From: Apiotrichum sp. Y4204
Lineage: Eukaryota > Basidiomycota > Tremellomycetes > Trichosporonales > Trichosporonaceae
Assembly: GCA_025531455.1 (NCBI GenBank)
Contig: JAMYHL010000001.1
Location: forward strand, 930,001 to 994,000
Direction: 5' to 3'
Length of the DNA: 64,000 bases
Shown here: positions 11,159 to 22,916 of the stretch, piece after piece
Layout of the letters: every line of letters begins with the position of its first letter
Position numbering within the stretch: position 1 is the first letter of the stretch
Notes under the pieces: model-generated
The model's input: only the letters and a program-made list of their open reading frames with translations
Databases searched by the model: none
What the model was told of the DNA's origin: nothing
Made by a program: the position numbers and the translations under genes

Positions 11159-12090
11159 TTAAACGAGGATGTACGAGAGGGCGCCGGCGACGGCGACGGC
11201 GGCGAGGGGCGCACCAACGGCGGCGGCTCCCGACTTGGGGCTCTCAGACGCGGCCGGGGCGGTGCCGTTGCCGTTGCCGGTAGAGGAAGGGTTGGCGGCA
11301 GAGCTGCTGGTGGCGGTCGAGTCGGGAACGTCGGTGGGGTAGGCCGAGCCCTGCTTCTTGACCTCGAACGTCTCCGAAGTGGCGTAGACCTCTGTGTTGT
11401 TAGTAATGCACGTTCAAGCGTGAGCAAACGCACCAGTCGGGTTGGCGGGGTTGACCATGCGGACAAAGTAGCCACCACCCGGGTTGATACCCGGCGGGCT
11501 ATACTGTCAGCTCTATTCCAAGGAGACCAAGACCTGCGATTGCAGAGTCCACTCACAGCTTGAAGTTGATGCCGGTGCGGTACGCGTTGTCTGTTGCGTG
11601 TCAGCGCTGCGCTCGGGACGTGGGAAAGATACATACCAACGCCAACGAGCTGGAGACCACCGGTGGCGGGCGGGCACTGGCAGGTGGTGGTGTCGTTGTT
11701 CATGATAAAGGCAGTGAACGCAAAGCTGCCGCCGGTCCACTTGAGCTCGGCGTCCGAGCCAGCAACCCCTGTAAGTGTGAGTGACGTTCATCGGCCAAGG
11801 ACTGGAGAGATGAAATGGCTCGGCAAGTGGTGTTGGTGCTGGGAGAACCACGCCAGGCGTCGCGCACGCAAGAGTCACACGCTTGAGTCTGCCCAAAATC
11901 GCGAGCCGCGAGCCTTCAGCAACGCGTGCTACTCCATGAACAGCAGCGGTCCCACTAGCGCATAATACAGCCAAATGCACTACTTACACCACTTGGCGGC
12001 CGAGGGGTTGAGGATCTTGACGTTGGCGGGGGCCTGGGCCAAGACGGCGAGGGGCGCGACGACGGCGGCGAGGATGGCGGTGAACTTCAT
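11159..12090 (-). CDS. Secreted Kre9/Knh1-like GPI-anchored protein, Knh domain first
   Basis: Minus-strand exons are 12090-11988, 11768-11637, 11590-11557, 11498-11434 and 11391-11159, giving 188 residues. A signal peptide (about 1-19, ending AVLAQA) leads straight into a Kre9/Knh1-like N-terminal domain of about 100 residues. Its hallmarks are NPSAAKWWVAGSDAELKWTG, a CQC pair, GGGYFVRMVNP and ATSETFEVK. A Ser/Thr/Asn/Gly-rich spacer and a hydrophobic C-terminus (AAVAVAGALSYILV) follow and suggest a GPI anchor. Homologues sit in the fungal cell wall or plasma membrane, with beta-1,6-glucan assembly proposed for the founding family. Biochemical role is unknown. First of three related genes in this island, all minus strand. 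The 219-nt first intron is unusually long. Confidence 0.8.
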
Positions 12091-12200
12091 TGTGCGTGGG
12101 AGGGAGTGTGGTGGTAATGAGAGTGGTGGGATGAGGAAAGAGACGAGATATGGATCGATGGGTAGGGTTGGGGGGGATGGACGACGATGGCGACGGGAGG

Positions 12201-12234
12201 GAATGGGATGGGCTGGGATGGGTGGGATGGGATA
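12201..12234 (+). repeat. G-rich tandem, unit GGGATGG, with possible G-quadruplex
   Basis: Repeated GGG tracts (GGGAGG, GGGATGGGCTGGGATGGG and so on) lie about 110-145 bp upstream of the first Knh-like gene. On the sense strand of that gene this is a C-rich tract. The number of GGG runs would allow a G-quadruplex on the plus strand. Confidence 0.6.
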
Positions 12235-12430
12235 GGTTTGTATGGGAACGAGGGCAACAGGAAAGCGGGCGCGCGGGTGCGGGGGCCGAGTGCCAATGCT
12301 CGTGTGTCTCTGAGGCTACGAAGAAAAAGGACAGGCAGATCGGCAGAGCCAGAGAGCAACAGGTCGACAGGGCAGGGCAGGGAGAGGGAGGGACACTCTG
12401 AGAGCAAAAAGGCTTGGCCCTGCGCGTACA

Positions 12431-12458
12431 CTGGCTGGCTGGCTGGCCAGCTGGCTGG
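12431..12458. repeat. CTGG tetranucleotide repeat
   Basis: Six near-perfect CTGG units with one CCAG interruption, in the spacer upstream of the first Knh-like gene. Confidence 0.75.
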
Positions 12459-14171
12459 GAAAAAAACTCAAAACAGCCGCATACAGCCTCCTACCCCCTG
12501 TCGCGGGGGCCTCTGGCGCGCTGGCGCGCCTCCGCGGCGCGTCGTTCCGACAGAGAAGCGCATACTCCCCCGCGTCGACTCCCAAATCAATCGATTGTTT
12601 GTCAACCGCCTTGGCAAACCCCCAGGGGGTAACCGAGCCAGCCAGCCAAGAATACAGGTTGTATTCGCATCTACTGCAAGCGCCCCTAATTCAACAAATG
12701 CATGCATCACGCTTGGCGCTGGTCTATGTCCATGCCACTACGATGGGCTGTGGAGGTCTCGGTTTGCTTCCAGAGGGTCGCGTCCCGAGCTGGATGTGCG
12801 CGGGTGCGGTTGTTTCACCCCGCCACACGACAGGCACCGAACGAGTGGGAAGCCAATTGAAGAATCCCATTCACGACCGTCTGACAACTGTGCAGAGTGT
12901 CTGTCTGGGTTTCATCGTCGAGAACCAAATTAAGCTATTACAGTCAAGCAATGCAGGCGATCCCGTCCACCATCTCAGAGAGCGTCTCCGGCATCCGTTT
13001 CCAGGTCTATCGCGCACCAAAGGGCGTAGGTGCGTGCTGCGCGCGGCGGTGCGCCAGCCACATGCGCCACCAACTCTGGAGCTCTGGAGCGTATACCGCA
13101 CAAAGCAGGCGGGTAGGGAGGGCATGGGGGCAATCGTGGCATCGGAATCTGCAGCAAGGAACCGAGGTCAGGCACTCTGCCTGTTGACCTTGCCTTGTTG
13201 GCTGCGGCAGTCTATTGTGAGTGGCACTTTGGGGGGGCTGGCTGGCTCGGCAATACACTGCACTGCTTTGGACAAGGTTTTATTCCGCTGCCAGCCTCTG
13301 CTTGTTAATCCGCATCCGTATTTATCGATCTATTGGCTCTTGTCTTGTCAGCGGTGTGCTATTTATGTGTGACGATCTAATTTTGCCAGCACAAACGCAA
13401 CAACTGCAACGGATGCGAGGATGCGAGTACTATTCAGGCGGTGCAGGCCTACGCAGGACACCGGTGCAGTCCGAGGAGCATGGTACGCGGCATGTGGCTG
13501 GCAACTTCTGGACAGATCGACACTACAAAGCTCCGAGTCTGCCAGCTGGGTTGCTGTCTTGTCTTCACACAGCGTAGAGTACAATACAGTGCGCAGCGCT
13601 GCCCGTCTTACCCCTATCAAAGCTGACCAAGCTCCCATCCCGGCCAGCACTCAGCCCCAGATGTCAGCATCGGGATCAGCGCAGAGCGTGAGAGCTGTAG
13701 TACAGTACATTCCTCTATGATACAAGTCCGTATCCATACGCCAGAAGCGGGCGCCCAGCGTCCAGCCCTGCGTCCCAGGCACTATTGTCTTTCGCCGGCG
13801 CAGCGGGCGGTCTGGCCAAGGTCTCGCCGAGTACCAGAGTCTGTCTTTTGCTTCTTGGAAGAATCTTCGCTCTTCTCATGCCGCTGACCGCCCGCGCAGC
13901 GGTGCGGCGTCTCGGGGCCGGCGGGGCGCGGCGGTGATTGTTGGCTGCGGAGCAGCGGACCAGCGATCGTCGGTCAGAACCCCTTCGGCCCCTGTCGATC
14001 CGTTTACCGATCCGCTACAAAACCCAGAGTGTTTGTTTGATGTTCAGGCCCGGTGTATCCCCTCGGGCCATAATCCTCTTGAGATCGTCATGATCGCCAC
14101 TATCGACATGTCGGCATCGACACGAGACAAGATCGACCAAAGATCGGCGCTTGCGCCGTTTCCGGAGGCTC

Positions 14172-15496
14172 CTAGAGGACCCAAACCGCTGCCGCCGCCG
14201 CGGCGACCCACCACCTCCCCCTCGACCGCTGACCTGCACTCGGGCGGCCCTGTGCCCCGTGCTCCGCCGTCTGCGCCTCGTACCCGCCCGGCATGATCGG
14301 CTCGGTGCCCTGCGGGCGGAGCTCGAAGAGCTGCGACTGCGCGTAGATTGTCTGGTTGGTCGAGTCGGCGAGGATAAGGTAGTATCCCTTTCCTGGGGCC
14401 GCGCTGCGTGTGTCAGTATACTGCGGTTTTGGGACTTTGGAGATAGATGATTTCGGTAAGATAGTCGAAGAGCTCTTTCCAGGACTCACGGCTCGGCAAC
14501 GCTGACGGTCATACTCATAAACGCGCCAGGAACACGCGCGGAGAGAGTGTATGGCTGCGGGAGAAGAGCCGTGTCCTCGTTCACGAGCAGGATGTCGATG
14601 GGCGTGCGGATCGGCGGCGCCCACTGCACGACTGCGGCAGCGGTGAATACCCCTGCTGTTAGTCGTGGGCCGTAGCTGAGGGGAGATTGGCAGAGGTAGG
14701 CAGAGGTAGGGATAGGGTTGGGCTTGGCCGGTCTGGGTTTGAGTCTGGGTTTGGGACTGGGTTTGGGCCGAGTTTGGGTTTGGCTCTCAAGAGTCTCGAA
14801 GACCCACTGCCTCTGGTTCCCTGTCCGTCGTAATGCTACTGGAATCTGACTTTGGCGCGCCGCAGCCGTTTCGGGCCTACTTGGCCGGCGCTGGCTGGGA
14901 ACCGTCGGGCGAAGCTGGGAGTCGGGATTGGAGATGGGGATATCGACCGCCACACCATCGCCACCCATCACCTCCCGTGCCACACTCCCGATTATCTCTC
15001 AGGACTCACAGTACACCGTCGAAGACGGAAAGTATATTGTTGCGCCGTTCTCGATGCCCTTTGGGTCCGGCGCGGCGGTGACGATCTCTGCGGCCGTGCT
15101 CGCCGGCAGGTCCTCCCACGAGGAGGGCGGGAGGCGAGTAGCGGATGTAAGCGTCGACGGGAGCGTGGTTCTGTTTGCGGCTGCTGTAGGGGAATTTGGA
15201 GGTGCTGCTGCCGGTGAGGATGTTGGCGATGAGGCGGCGGAGGTGGTCAAGTTGGAAACGGAGGTTGAGATGGACGAAGTACTGGAGTCTGGATGGGCCG
15301 CACCCTCGGAAACGCTGGTTATTGGCGGCGCCTCATTCTCGAGGGAGACACTCGTTTCGGTGGCGGTGTGAGTCACCGCCATCTCTGAGCTGGCCACGGA
15401 CGGGGAAGTCTGTGTGATCTGCGCCGTCTCTGTGGCCTGTGGCGCCGGGGCAGCGAGCGCGCCAGCGATGACCGCGAGAATGAGGGCTGGGCGCAT
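14172..15496 (-). CDS. Secreted Kre9/Knh1-like protein, Ser/Thr stalk first
   Basis: Minus-strand exons are 15496-15010, 14655-14490 and 14403-14172, giving 294 residues. The signal peptide (about 1-16, ALILAVIAGALAAPAP) is followed by about 125 residues rich in Ser, Thr, Ala and Pro, likely O-mannosylated. Then comes a Knh-like domain: ATIYFPSSTVYSGVFTAAAV, ILLVNED, MSMTVSVAEP, GKGYYLILADS and SQLFELRPQG. The C-terminus ends in a short hydrophobic run (WWVAAAAAAVWVL), a weak GPI-type tail. Domain order is reversed relative to the 11159-12090 gene. The 354-nt intron holds a GGGTTTGG-type tandem. The acceptor at 14656 (CTAACAG, then CAGGGG) is chosen because the next AG breaks the frame. A TATA-like element lies about 55 bp upstream. 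Confidence 0.72.
14733..14783. repeat. GGGTTTG-type imperfect tandem inside an intron
   Basis: Seven or so units of GGGTTTGAGTCT, GGGTTTGGGACT and similar lie in the 354-nt intron of the second Knh-like gene. They resemble telomere-like G/T tracts but are too short and irregular to be one. Confidence 0.6.
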
Positions 15497-17607
15497 AATG
15501 TTTGTTCAGTGTTCTGTTGTGGTCGTGGTCGCGGACGGCTGCTCTGGGAGTATATATCCCCACCTGTCTTCATATTGTCTACCTCAGGCGTCTGCGCGAA
15601 GCTCTTCTCATCGTCTCTTCTTCCCTCCTGCTGGGAAGGTATCGCCCAGTCGAGACCCAGTATCTCGTAGGCTATGCATGACTACTCGTGAGTTTGGCTG
15701 GGAACTGGGCGGGGAGCTGTACGGCATCGCCGATCCCTTATCTCGCTGTTGGTATCGCGGCGCGGAGGGCAGGCCGCAGCAGCTAGGGACATGAGTGGGA
15801 TACAGGGCTGGCACCACTGAGCAACAAACACCAAGCAACAGGCAACGGTCACGACTGTCGCAGGTCGCAGCACCGCTGCCACCGCTGGGAGAGCGTTGTG
15901 CGGGAATTGACGCAGTTTTGGGTGCTGTCGCAACGGCGCAGGCTCAAGCTTGCAAGCTTGCCTGTCCGTTACAGGCTTGGCCTAACCAGTCTAGCAACAA
16001 GGTCAGTTGCACAGTCCGCAGCATAGTGAGTGCACTAGACGACAGAATATCCTGGCAGCCAAGCTTGCAGGAAACTCCTCCAGTCTTCTTGCTGGCATCC
16101 GAGATTCCGCGCAAACGGATCACGTACGGTGTACCTCTAGGGCCAGGGAACCGAAGTACGGCGTTGGCGGTGCTGGCGGAATGACGAACCTCCCAAACCG
16201 ACATGGATATCCTGTGCACATCTCACAGCCCGCTGTCGCTGTGTGATGGATGGGTGGTCTTTGGTTAGTGAGAGGGCCAAGTGAACACAGGAACACAGGC
16301 ACACGCCGGTAGTACCGACGCTGGGGGGTACTGCTGCACTTGTTATAGACGGCTCGCATGGCAGCAGGACGCGCAGGACGCCGGCGATGCTGGAATCCGT
16401 CCCGCGGCCAGCGGGTGTCGCCAGGCAGAGGGGTTATGGAATCAAGGATCATGGTCCGTATGGTGGACACATGGTGTGCCTGAAGTCTTAGCAAAGTGTG
16501 ATAACACCGTATGTGCTCTCTATGCGCTATATGTAGCTGCCGAGCAGATGTCCTCCCCCCTCTGCACTCTTGATTCCGGGGTATTACGACGCGCACCACA
16601 ATGTATCCCGTGTACGGCAGCAGCAGGGAAGGTTAGTGGGATACGATAATCTTCCGCTGTGCGGTGTGTTTGTGACGTTAGTCGTGCGGCGCTTCCATCT
16701 GCTGAGAGGGGAAGGGTTATGTCACTCGGGGGAGATTCTCTCCTTTGTTGGTGGTTCCAAGGCAAAGACCGCGAGATCTGGTAGGTCTGCGACATGAGGC
16801 CTGAGCTCCCTGAGGCTGAGTGTGACGGTAAGAGTGAGTGAGAGCGAGTGAGAGGAAGGCGGGGGTACCTCCGATTGGGATCGCGCGATTGCGAGAAATG
16901 TGCCAATCTGAGACAGCTTCAATCCCGCCAGGAGAAGAAGCCTCCGAACAGTCCTCAAGTGACGCTTTTGTCAGAGGCACCTCGGGAGTCGGGGGTCAGG
17001 GGGTGTTTCCATTGCTGGGAACGGCGCGAGGGTTGATAAGATTGTGTCATGTAATGGTAGCTCCCCTCGGGAGTGTACGCGGGTCAGAGAAGTTGAAAGG
17101 TTTGTGTTACTGGTACTGTGCGGTTTCGCACTGGCGAGCAGCGGTGAGTATCGTGATACTGTTAGGAGCGGAGAGTTAGAAAGAGGATTCCAGTGCGTCG
17201 GATCCACCTCAGATGATCAACGATCATGGCGCGGCACGGGCTATGCCGCTGTTCACCTGCACGTGCCTCATCGCCTGTCAGGCGGGCCATGTGGCCATGC
17301 GGGTCACCACGCTCGGAGACCAAGGGCATCTCACAGGTTGTGGATGGCGATTAGGTGGCCACTTGGAAACTGCTGTGGTCAAATCGGAATGCATGCTGTT
17401 GTGCGGACGTCTGCCTCGTCGCAGAAATACACTATAATACAGATTACACTCTGGGGTCGCAATGAAGTAGGAGCGGGGGAGAGCAGGCTAGTAACGGCGG
17501 ATCAAACGATGGTGATGCTGAATGACGATGTGCTGAATGTTTTAGGAATGTTGAAATAGTGGCTGACGGATGCGAATGTGGTAAATGTGGGGCGAAGCTG
17601 ACGACGT
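15497..17607. other. 2.1 kb spacer inside the surface-protein island
   Basis: Apart from the promoter of the 15496 gene, nothing is recognised. Open frames of 60-130 codons on both strands have no domain, no consistent splice signals and no start context. No repeat stands out. Confidence 0.55.
15551..15556 (-). promoter_or_regulatory. TATA-like element of the second Knh-like gene
   Basis: The sequence reads GATATATAC on the minus strand, about 55 bp upstream of the start codon at 15496. Position and sequence fit a TATA box, but no transcription start is known. Confidence 0.45.
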
Positions 17608-18746
17608 CTACACGAACCTGAGGACGAGGACAAGGGCAGCAGTGAGCAGGAGCATGCCCGGCCCGCGGGCCGAGGCGCCGTTCTTTGGCGCGACTGTGGT
17701 CATTGCGGCGCTGCCGGACGGGCCGTTCTGGTTCTGCGCGGCGGCAAGGGTGAAGTCTCCGCTTGATGGGGATCCCGCGGCGGCGATCTTGAATTCGTCC
17801 GAGACGCCGACAATTGCTGCAGAGTTAGATGGCGTTCTTTAGAGAAGATCTGTTCATGACGCACTTTCAGGAGCACCCGCGCGCGTGAGGTAGAGAGAGT
17901 ATCCGCTGCCGGCCTTGGCGGCACCGAGGTCCGTGATCGCGACGACGCAGTACGACTGGGTCTTGACGCATTCTGGAGTCAGCGGGATACAGACTGAAGC
18001 ACGTACTGAATGTACCGAGGTCGAGAGAGCCACCAGGAAGAACGGATGTGTCCTTGTTTGCAAGGCCGACGCACAGGTCCTCGTCCGAGGATGTTGCGTA
18101 GAGCTGGTTTGTTCCGCCCAGGACCCCTGCGGTGTCAGTTGCGATTCTCGTTCTAGCTGGATCGGCGCGCAAGATGGAACACGGTGGCGCAGGATCGGCT
18201 GGGATTTGGCCCAACCGGCCCAGGAAGCCAAGGAAGCCGCCGGCGATTGCTGGGAGACGAATCGCAGCGTTTTAATCTCCGGTGGTTGAGTGTGGCTAGT
18301 GTGGCGAACTGCCTCAAACAATCCAAAAACTCATGCACAGATCCACACCCTCCAGAAGACTTACACCACTGCTGGCTCCCGCCGGGCGAGAGGATCTTGT
18401 ACGGTGCTGACGGCGCAGTGACTGACGGGGCGGCGGCGGACGACGCGCCGGTGGCGGTGACAATGTTGGGTGACTGGTGACCCTCAAAGGTGACGAGCGA
18501 GGGGGCTTTGGACGATGTCGGGGAGGGTGCGGCGGGTGTGGAGAGGATGATGAGGGATGCGCCGCTGTACGACTCGCTGGGCATGTTGGGCATCGGGCCG
18601 GTGGCGGTGATGAGCTGCTCGGTCGGGCTTGCCGCCGTTTGGGGGTTGAAGATGGACACGCCGTCCTCCAGGCTGCGAGGAAGGATGGGGGACGCGGCGG
18701 CGCCGGCGGCACACGCGGCCAGGGAGAAAATGAGTGTTGTCCGCAT
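17608..18746 (-). CDS. Secreted Kre9/Knh1-like GPI-anchored protein, Ser/Thr stalk first
   Basis: Minus-strand exons are 18746-18365, 18126-18007, 17972-17865 and 17816-17608, giving 272 residues. Signal peptide about 1-18 (LAACAAGAAAS). A Pro/Ser/Thr-rich region of about 100 residues precedes the Knh-like domain, marked by ILSPGGSQQWWVLGGTNQLY, VVAITDLGAAKAGSGYSLYL and VGVSDEFKI. A spacer (SARGPG) and the hydrophobic end MLLLTAALVLVLRFV suggest a GPI anchor. The QQWWV junction made by the 238-nt intron matches AKWWV in the 11159-12090 gene at the same splice phase, so the genes share ancestry. The second intron is 34 nt. Cysteines occur only inside the domain (LCVG, CVK, YCVV). Confidence 0.78.
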
Positions 18747-19068
18747 GGTCGAGCGGGGTGTTGTAAGTAAAGGAATGTGAAGTTTGTACAGGAAAGAGTC
18801 TTGCGATGGGCGCGATGGGGCTGGTGTTGCTCGCTGGAATCTGTGGAGCTTGATATACCTGCGAGGGGGGATGGGGACGATTGGGGATGAGAATCCAGTC
18901 GAGTGTCAAGTCCCGCGGTGCTGATGATCGCCTCAAAAGTTGATTGCTAGATTGCTGCGCAGCACGGAACAGATACCGAGAGATGTACTGTGTATTGCAG
19001 GACTCGGGCGGTCAATTGCCTGATTCGACGCGCCAGGATCACACTAGAAACAGGGGCCAAAGGTGATA

Positions 19069-19093
19069 GTGCTCGTGCTCGTGCTCGTGCTCG
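19069..19093. repeat. GTGCTC hexanucleotide tandem
   Basis: Four consecutive copies of GTGCTC, intergenic. Confidence 0.8.
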
Positions 19094-20413
19094 GCCGGAC
19101 GGCAGTGGCTGGGGTGGACGCGTGGTGGCGATCGAGGTATCGAGGTGTATCGAGTATCAAAGAATCAAGACTAGGGCGAAACGTGTGTAGACTATGTCTC
19201 GTCTTGGACCCGTTTGATAGCCGTTGGATCTAGGATGAATTGTTTGTGAGCGGCGCTATCGACGCTAGTAGCTAGTAGCTGTTGCAATAAGGCAGCTTGA
19301 GGCAGGTTGCAGGGCTGCGGAATTGAGGGTGGCCAGAGGGTGGGTGAATTGATCGCGACAGGTGATGACGGGCGAAACGGTCAATCAGTCTCGGCTGTCG
19401 ACTTATCGACTTGCGATGGGGAATGGATGAAAGGACGATGTCGCAGAATGGACATCTATGCAAGTCTGCGCGCTCTGAAGAGTCCCCAGTGCGTATGCGA
19501 GTGTCGTTGTCCGTCGTCGTCGGCGGTGTTCCATCTCTCCGCAACAAAGTTACAAGATACTCTTACTCGATGCTCCTTCGGAATGAGGGGATACAAATCC
19601 CCCAGGCACAGTACAGACAGTATATCCACCCTCGCACCTCACACCCAACAGACTGAAAAGTAATAAACTCGAAGCAGCATTCTACCCCTGGCGCCGCAAA
19701 CACTTCAGGAAGGGAGGTCCATGACACAAATAGTCAGGAGATCAGGAGATGGGGCACCTTGCGAGGGACGCAAGTCGACTCGGACAGCTAAGGAACAGAC
19801 ACCACACTCTTTTCCCCCGACATTCGCAGGGGCAGCGCACAGGCACGGCACACACAGAGGGGACGACGGGGATTTCCGAGCTAATGCGCTGCCCAAGGTG
19901 ATGAGCTGAGATACAGCGCAGGGCAGTGCAGAGCGGCGGCATGCGGACGCTGCTCGGTCCGAAGCGCAGGTACCGCAGGTTTCGCCTTGCGACTAGCCTC
20001 CTTTTTCGTTGCTTCTTTTTATGCTCTGGGCGTTTCCTCGAGACGAAATATCTTGTGCTGTACTGCACACCGCTGACGCAGCTGTTCAGATCTGTTGTTA
20101 CTATCGACCAGCTCCTGGTCTTGACACGACTCTGACGCGGCTGTTCGTAAGAGCCGCGCAGCCGTGTCCCCGACACCGATCGCAGAGGGCATGTGATGAG
20201 GAAATCCGAGGTTTACAGGTTGTCGTCCTTTATGCACTGTCCTTTATGCAGTTGCCGCGCAAAGGATCATGCCTTTCATATCTGAAACACCTCAGGACAG
20301 CGCCGTTTACGTCACGACGACGAGACCTACTTTGGTAATAACTGGGGGTCCATATGGTACGCCCATGACGTTTTGTGTTTTGCTGCAGGCCCCCAGTTTT
20401 TGCTACAGGAACA

Positions 20414-20448
20414 GGCATGCAGGATACAGGATGCAGGATACAGGATAC
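20414..20448. repeat. Tandem of unit ATGCAGGATACAGG
   Basis: Two and a half copies of a 14-nt unit itself built from GGATACA and GGATGCA half-units, intergenic. Confidence 0.75.
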
Positions 20449-21737
20449 GCGAAGCATCTGCTCTCAGGTAGATGGAAGTTCCTCACCACATACACCACAG
20501 GCTTCTATTCCCTGTGCCCTGCTGCAATCCCTACCCGCGAGAACGAACTGAGACAAGGGTGCAGAGTGGAGCTTCCCAGAACCAAAAGTCATAATGTCAA
20601 CATGATTAAACCTTATCCCAACTTGGGCAGATGTAGTGGGTTCTTGCGCAAACCCCGCCCAGCAGAGCAGCGTGATACGGCATCGTCTCGGGGTTCCCAC
20701 ACTAGCGTCGGGGGAAGTCACCCCGCAAGACTGTACATATCTGAAACAGCATGGACAACAGAACAGTGGACATGTACCTGTCGCACCAGCAACGCGTGCC
20801 TCTGACTGCTCGCTCCGCACTCCGACTACAAACTCGGGGCGCCAGCGGAGGAGAACAATTCGAAACGCGTCTCGTAACCCCCCACATGGTCGCAATGAGA
20901 CGGCTCGTATCCCCCGGACTCAATGATTGGGCGACAGACTGCGCGTGTTTGGGCCTATGTTTGAACACATGCGAGTGGACGACTGCGGAGCCTGCGAGCC
21001 GAACCGTACAGTAAATGTACTGCCTCCAGGGACGTCAACGGCGCGACGGCGCACCGACCACTGACTGCTGGTCGGCCGTCGGGATTGGGATTGGAGGTGG
21101 TGGGACGTCGGGTCGGAGAGGACCCCGCTGGAGAAATGCTTCGTGATATCTTTGATGAGATGCGTGGGGCGCGTGGGGCTCGGAATGAGCGGGGAGATAC
21201 AGTGTTGTCTGTCGTCAGACCTAACGGGTATCGGAAGGCGAGCCTTGGCGACTTGATCACTTGATCACTTGATGCGGCGACAGCGCAAGTTGTTTTGCCC
21301 ACCAGTCTGATCGATTGATAAGGGTGTGAGCCCATGAAATGTTAAGACTGCCCTCCGTTGTGAACGTGTAACATGCTGACGATGAGACGTGCTTACCCAC
21401 TGACAACCCCGATCCTATGCTCAGGAGCTCAGGAGATCAGGGGATTACAAGGAGGGAGACCGACCGGTATTGCGAGGAAGGCCAAGCACAGTGCACACTC
21501 TGATGGTCCCTCGAGTCCCGCCGACTCCCCGATGCGCGCCATCCGACTGCAACAAGACCCAAGACGGTAAAAATGCACATGAATTCATCTCGTATTGTAT
21601 AAAGGAGGACTAATCACCCTCGAGGCCATAAGTAGAGTGGCCGAGGGGAGGACGGTGGGTACGTAAGCGTGTCATCGGTATCGTCTTGCGTTGGTGCTCG
21701 CGGCGCGACAAGGTAGAGGGGTCCGGAGTCCGGGCGT

Positions 21738-22304
21738 CTAGAGGGCGAGGGCAGCGAGGAGAGCCGCGAGGCCAAGGCCGGCCTGGGGGTAGAGGCCCTT
21801 GGCGTCGCTGGAAGGGTTGGGCGCAGCGGTAGAAGAAGCCTTGGACGCCGAGGCGGACGCGCCGGAAGTCTTGCCGGAGGCGGCGGAAGCGGCGGCAGAG
21901 CCGGCGGAGGACTTGGCGGCGCTGGCACCACCGGTGGCAGCTCCACCGGCAGGTCCGGTAGCGGCACCAGTGCCAGTCGCGGGGAGGCCAGTGGCCGCAC
22001 CGGTGCCGGCGCCAGCACCAGACGAGGCGGCACCCGAGGCGCCAGTGGGGGCGGCGGTGTCGACAGCCGAAGCGTCGGTGGCAGAGCCGGCGGCAGCGCC
22101 GTCAGTACCGGTGGGGACGGCGCCAGAGGCATCGGCACCGGAGGCAGCACCAGAGGCAGCACCAGAGGCGGAAGCGTCACCACCAGCGGCGCCGGAGGCG
22201 GAGGCGTCGGGGGCAGCGGGGGCGTCGGTGGCCGAGGGGTCGGCGGCAGGGTCCTGGGCGTAGACGACGGCAAGGGTCGCGAGGAGGATAACGTTGAAGC
22301 GCAT
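21738..22304 (-). CDS. Ala/Ser/Gly-rich mucin-like GPI-anchored protein
   Basis: A single exon of 188 residues. The signal peptide is about 1-16 (NVILLATLAVVYAQ). The rest is almost entirely Ala, Ser, Gly, Thr, Pro and Asp in short repeats such as SGAASGA and TGTGAATG, with no cysteine and no Knh-like domain. The end (AKGLYPQAGLGLAALLAALAL) has the omega-site spacer and hydrophobic tail expected of a GPI anchor. It is probably a heavily O-glycosylated wall stalk. The start is at 22304 (MRFNVILL) because this is the ATG giving a signal peptide. The opposite strand is also open throughout, a by-product of GC-rich repeats. Fourth and last gene of the island. Confidence 0.72.
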   Translation of the reverse strand: MRFNVILLATLAVVYAQDPAADPSATDAPAAPDASASGAAGGDASASGAASGAASGADASGAVPTGTDGAAAGSATDASAVDTAAPTGASGAASSGAGAGTGAATGLPATGTGAATGPAGGAATGGASAAKSSAGSAAASAASGKTSGASASASKASSTAAPNPSSDAKGLYPQAGLGLAALLAALAL

Positions 22305-22916
22305 GGTGATCAAGTAGGGGGACAAGGTAGAGCGTGTCGTGAAAAGGAGTGATTAGGGAGTGTGTGGTGGTTTTGTGGGCTTTATGGAGTTATGGGAGGA
22401 TAAGACGGAGAAACGAAGGGCAGCGGTGAGGAAAGTGAAGAGTTGAAGAGGTGAGAAGAAGGAAGATTGTGGGGATGAGAAAGAGGCAGCGGGCTGGGTT
22501 TATATCTCGACGGCGTTTCAGTGTTTAGTAGCAAGTGGTGAGTATGGCTATGAGCAGCATGAGCAGGCATCGAGGAGGACGAGGAGAGGTTCAAGGGGGA
22601 AGACGGACCGCGACCCGTCTCGCCACGGTGGTGATGGCGATGGGTTGACGCGCAGCACCGTCACCCAGCCACCCAAACGCTAGCCTAGCGTCGTTAGGCC
22701 GTCTTCCTCGCAGCAGCCCGTCGCACAGGTCGCGATCGGCGCTGCTGCGGAGGGTGCGAGCGGTGAGCAGCGGATCCGCAATGGATCTGTAGGGCGGCGG
22801 CGGCTGCCCATCAGGGTCAAACATCTGGACCTCTGATCCTCTGATACTCTGGGTCTCAACCTCGACCTCGATCCCTCGACCTCCAAAGCGAAGCCGCAGC
22901 ATGGCGGTGAACGGAC

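Larger units (their letters stand above)
12091..14171. other. 2.1 kb spacer inside the surface-protein island
   Basis: No gene supported. Adjacent to 12090 is a G-rich plus strand (GGGATGG units, about 12201-12234), then a CTGG tandem at 12431-12458. Several 60-250-codon open frames overlap on both strands without domain, start context or splice logic and look like GC-driven chance frames. Confidence 0.55.
18747..21737. other. 3.0 kb spacer inside the surface-protein island
   Basis: No gene recognised. It holds a GTGCTC tandem (19069-19093) and a 14-nt tandem (about 20414-20448), with scattered chance ORFs of up to about 180 codons on both strands. Sequence next to 18746 includes a GATATACC element about 110 bp upstream that could serve as TATA for that gene. 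Confidence 0.55.

Noticed and set aside
14733..14783. Possible interstitial telomere-like G/T tract
   Set aside because: Units are irregular, short and inside an intron; they match no fungal telomere repeat I know.
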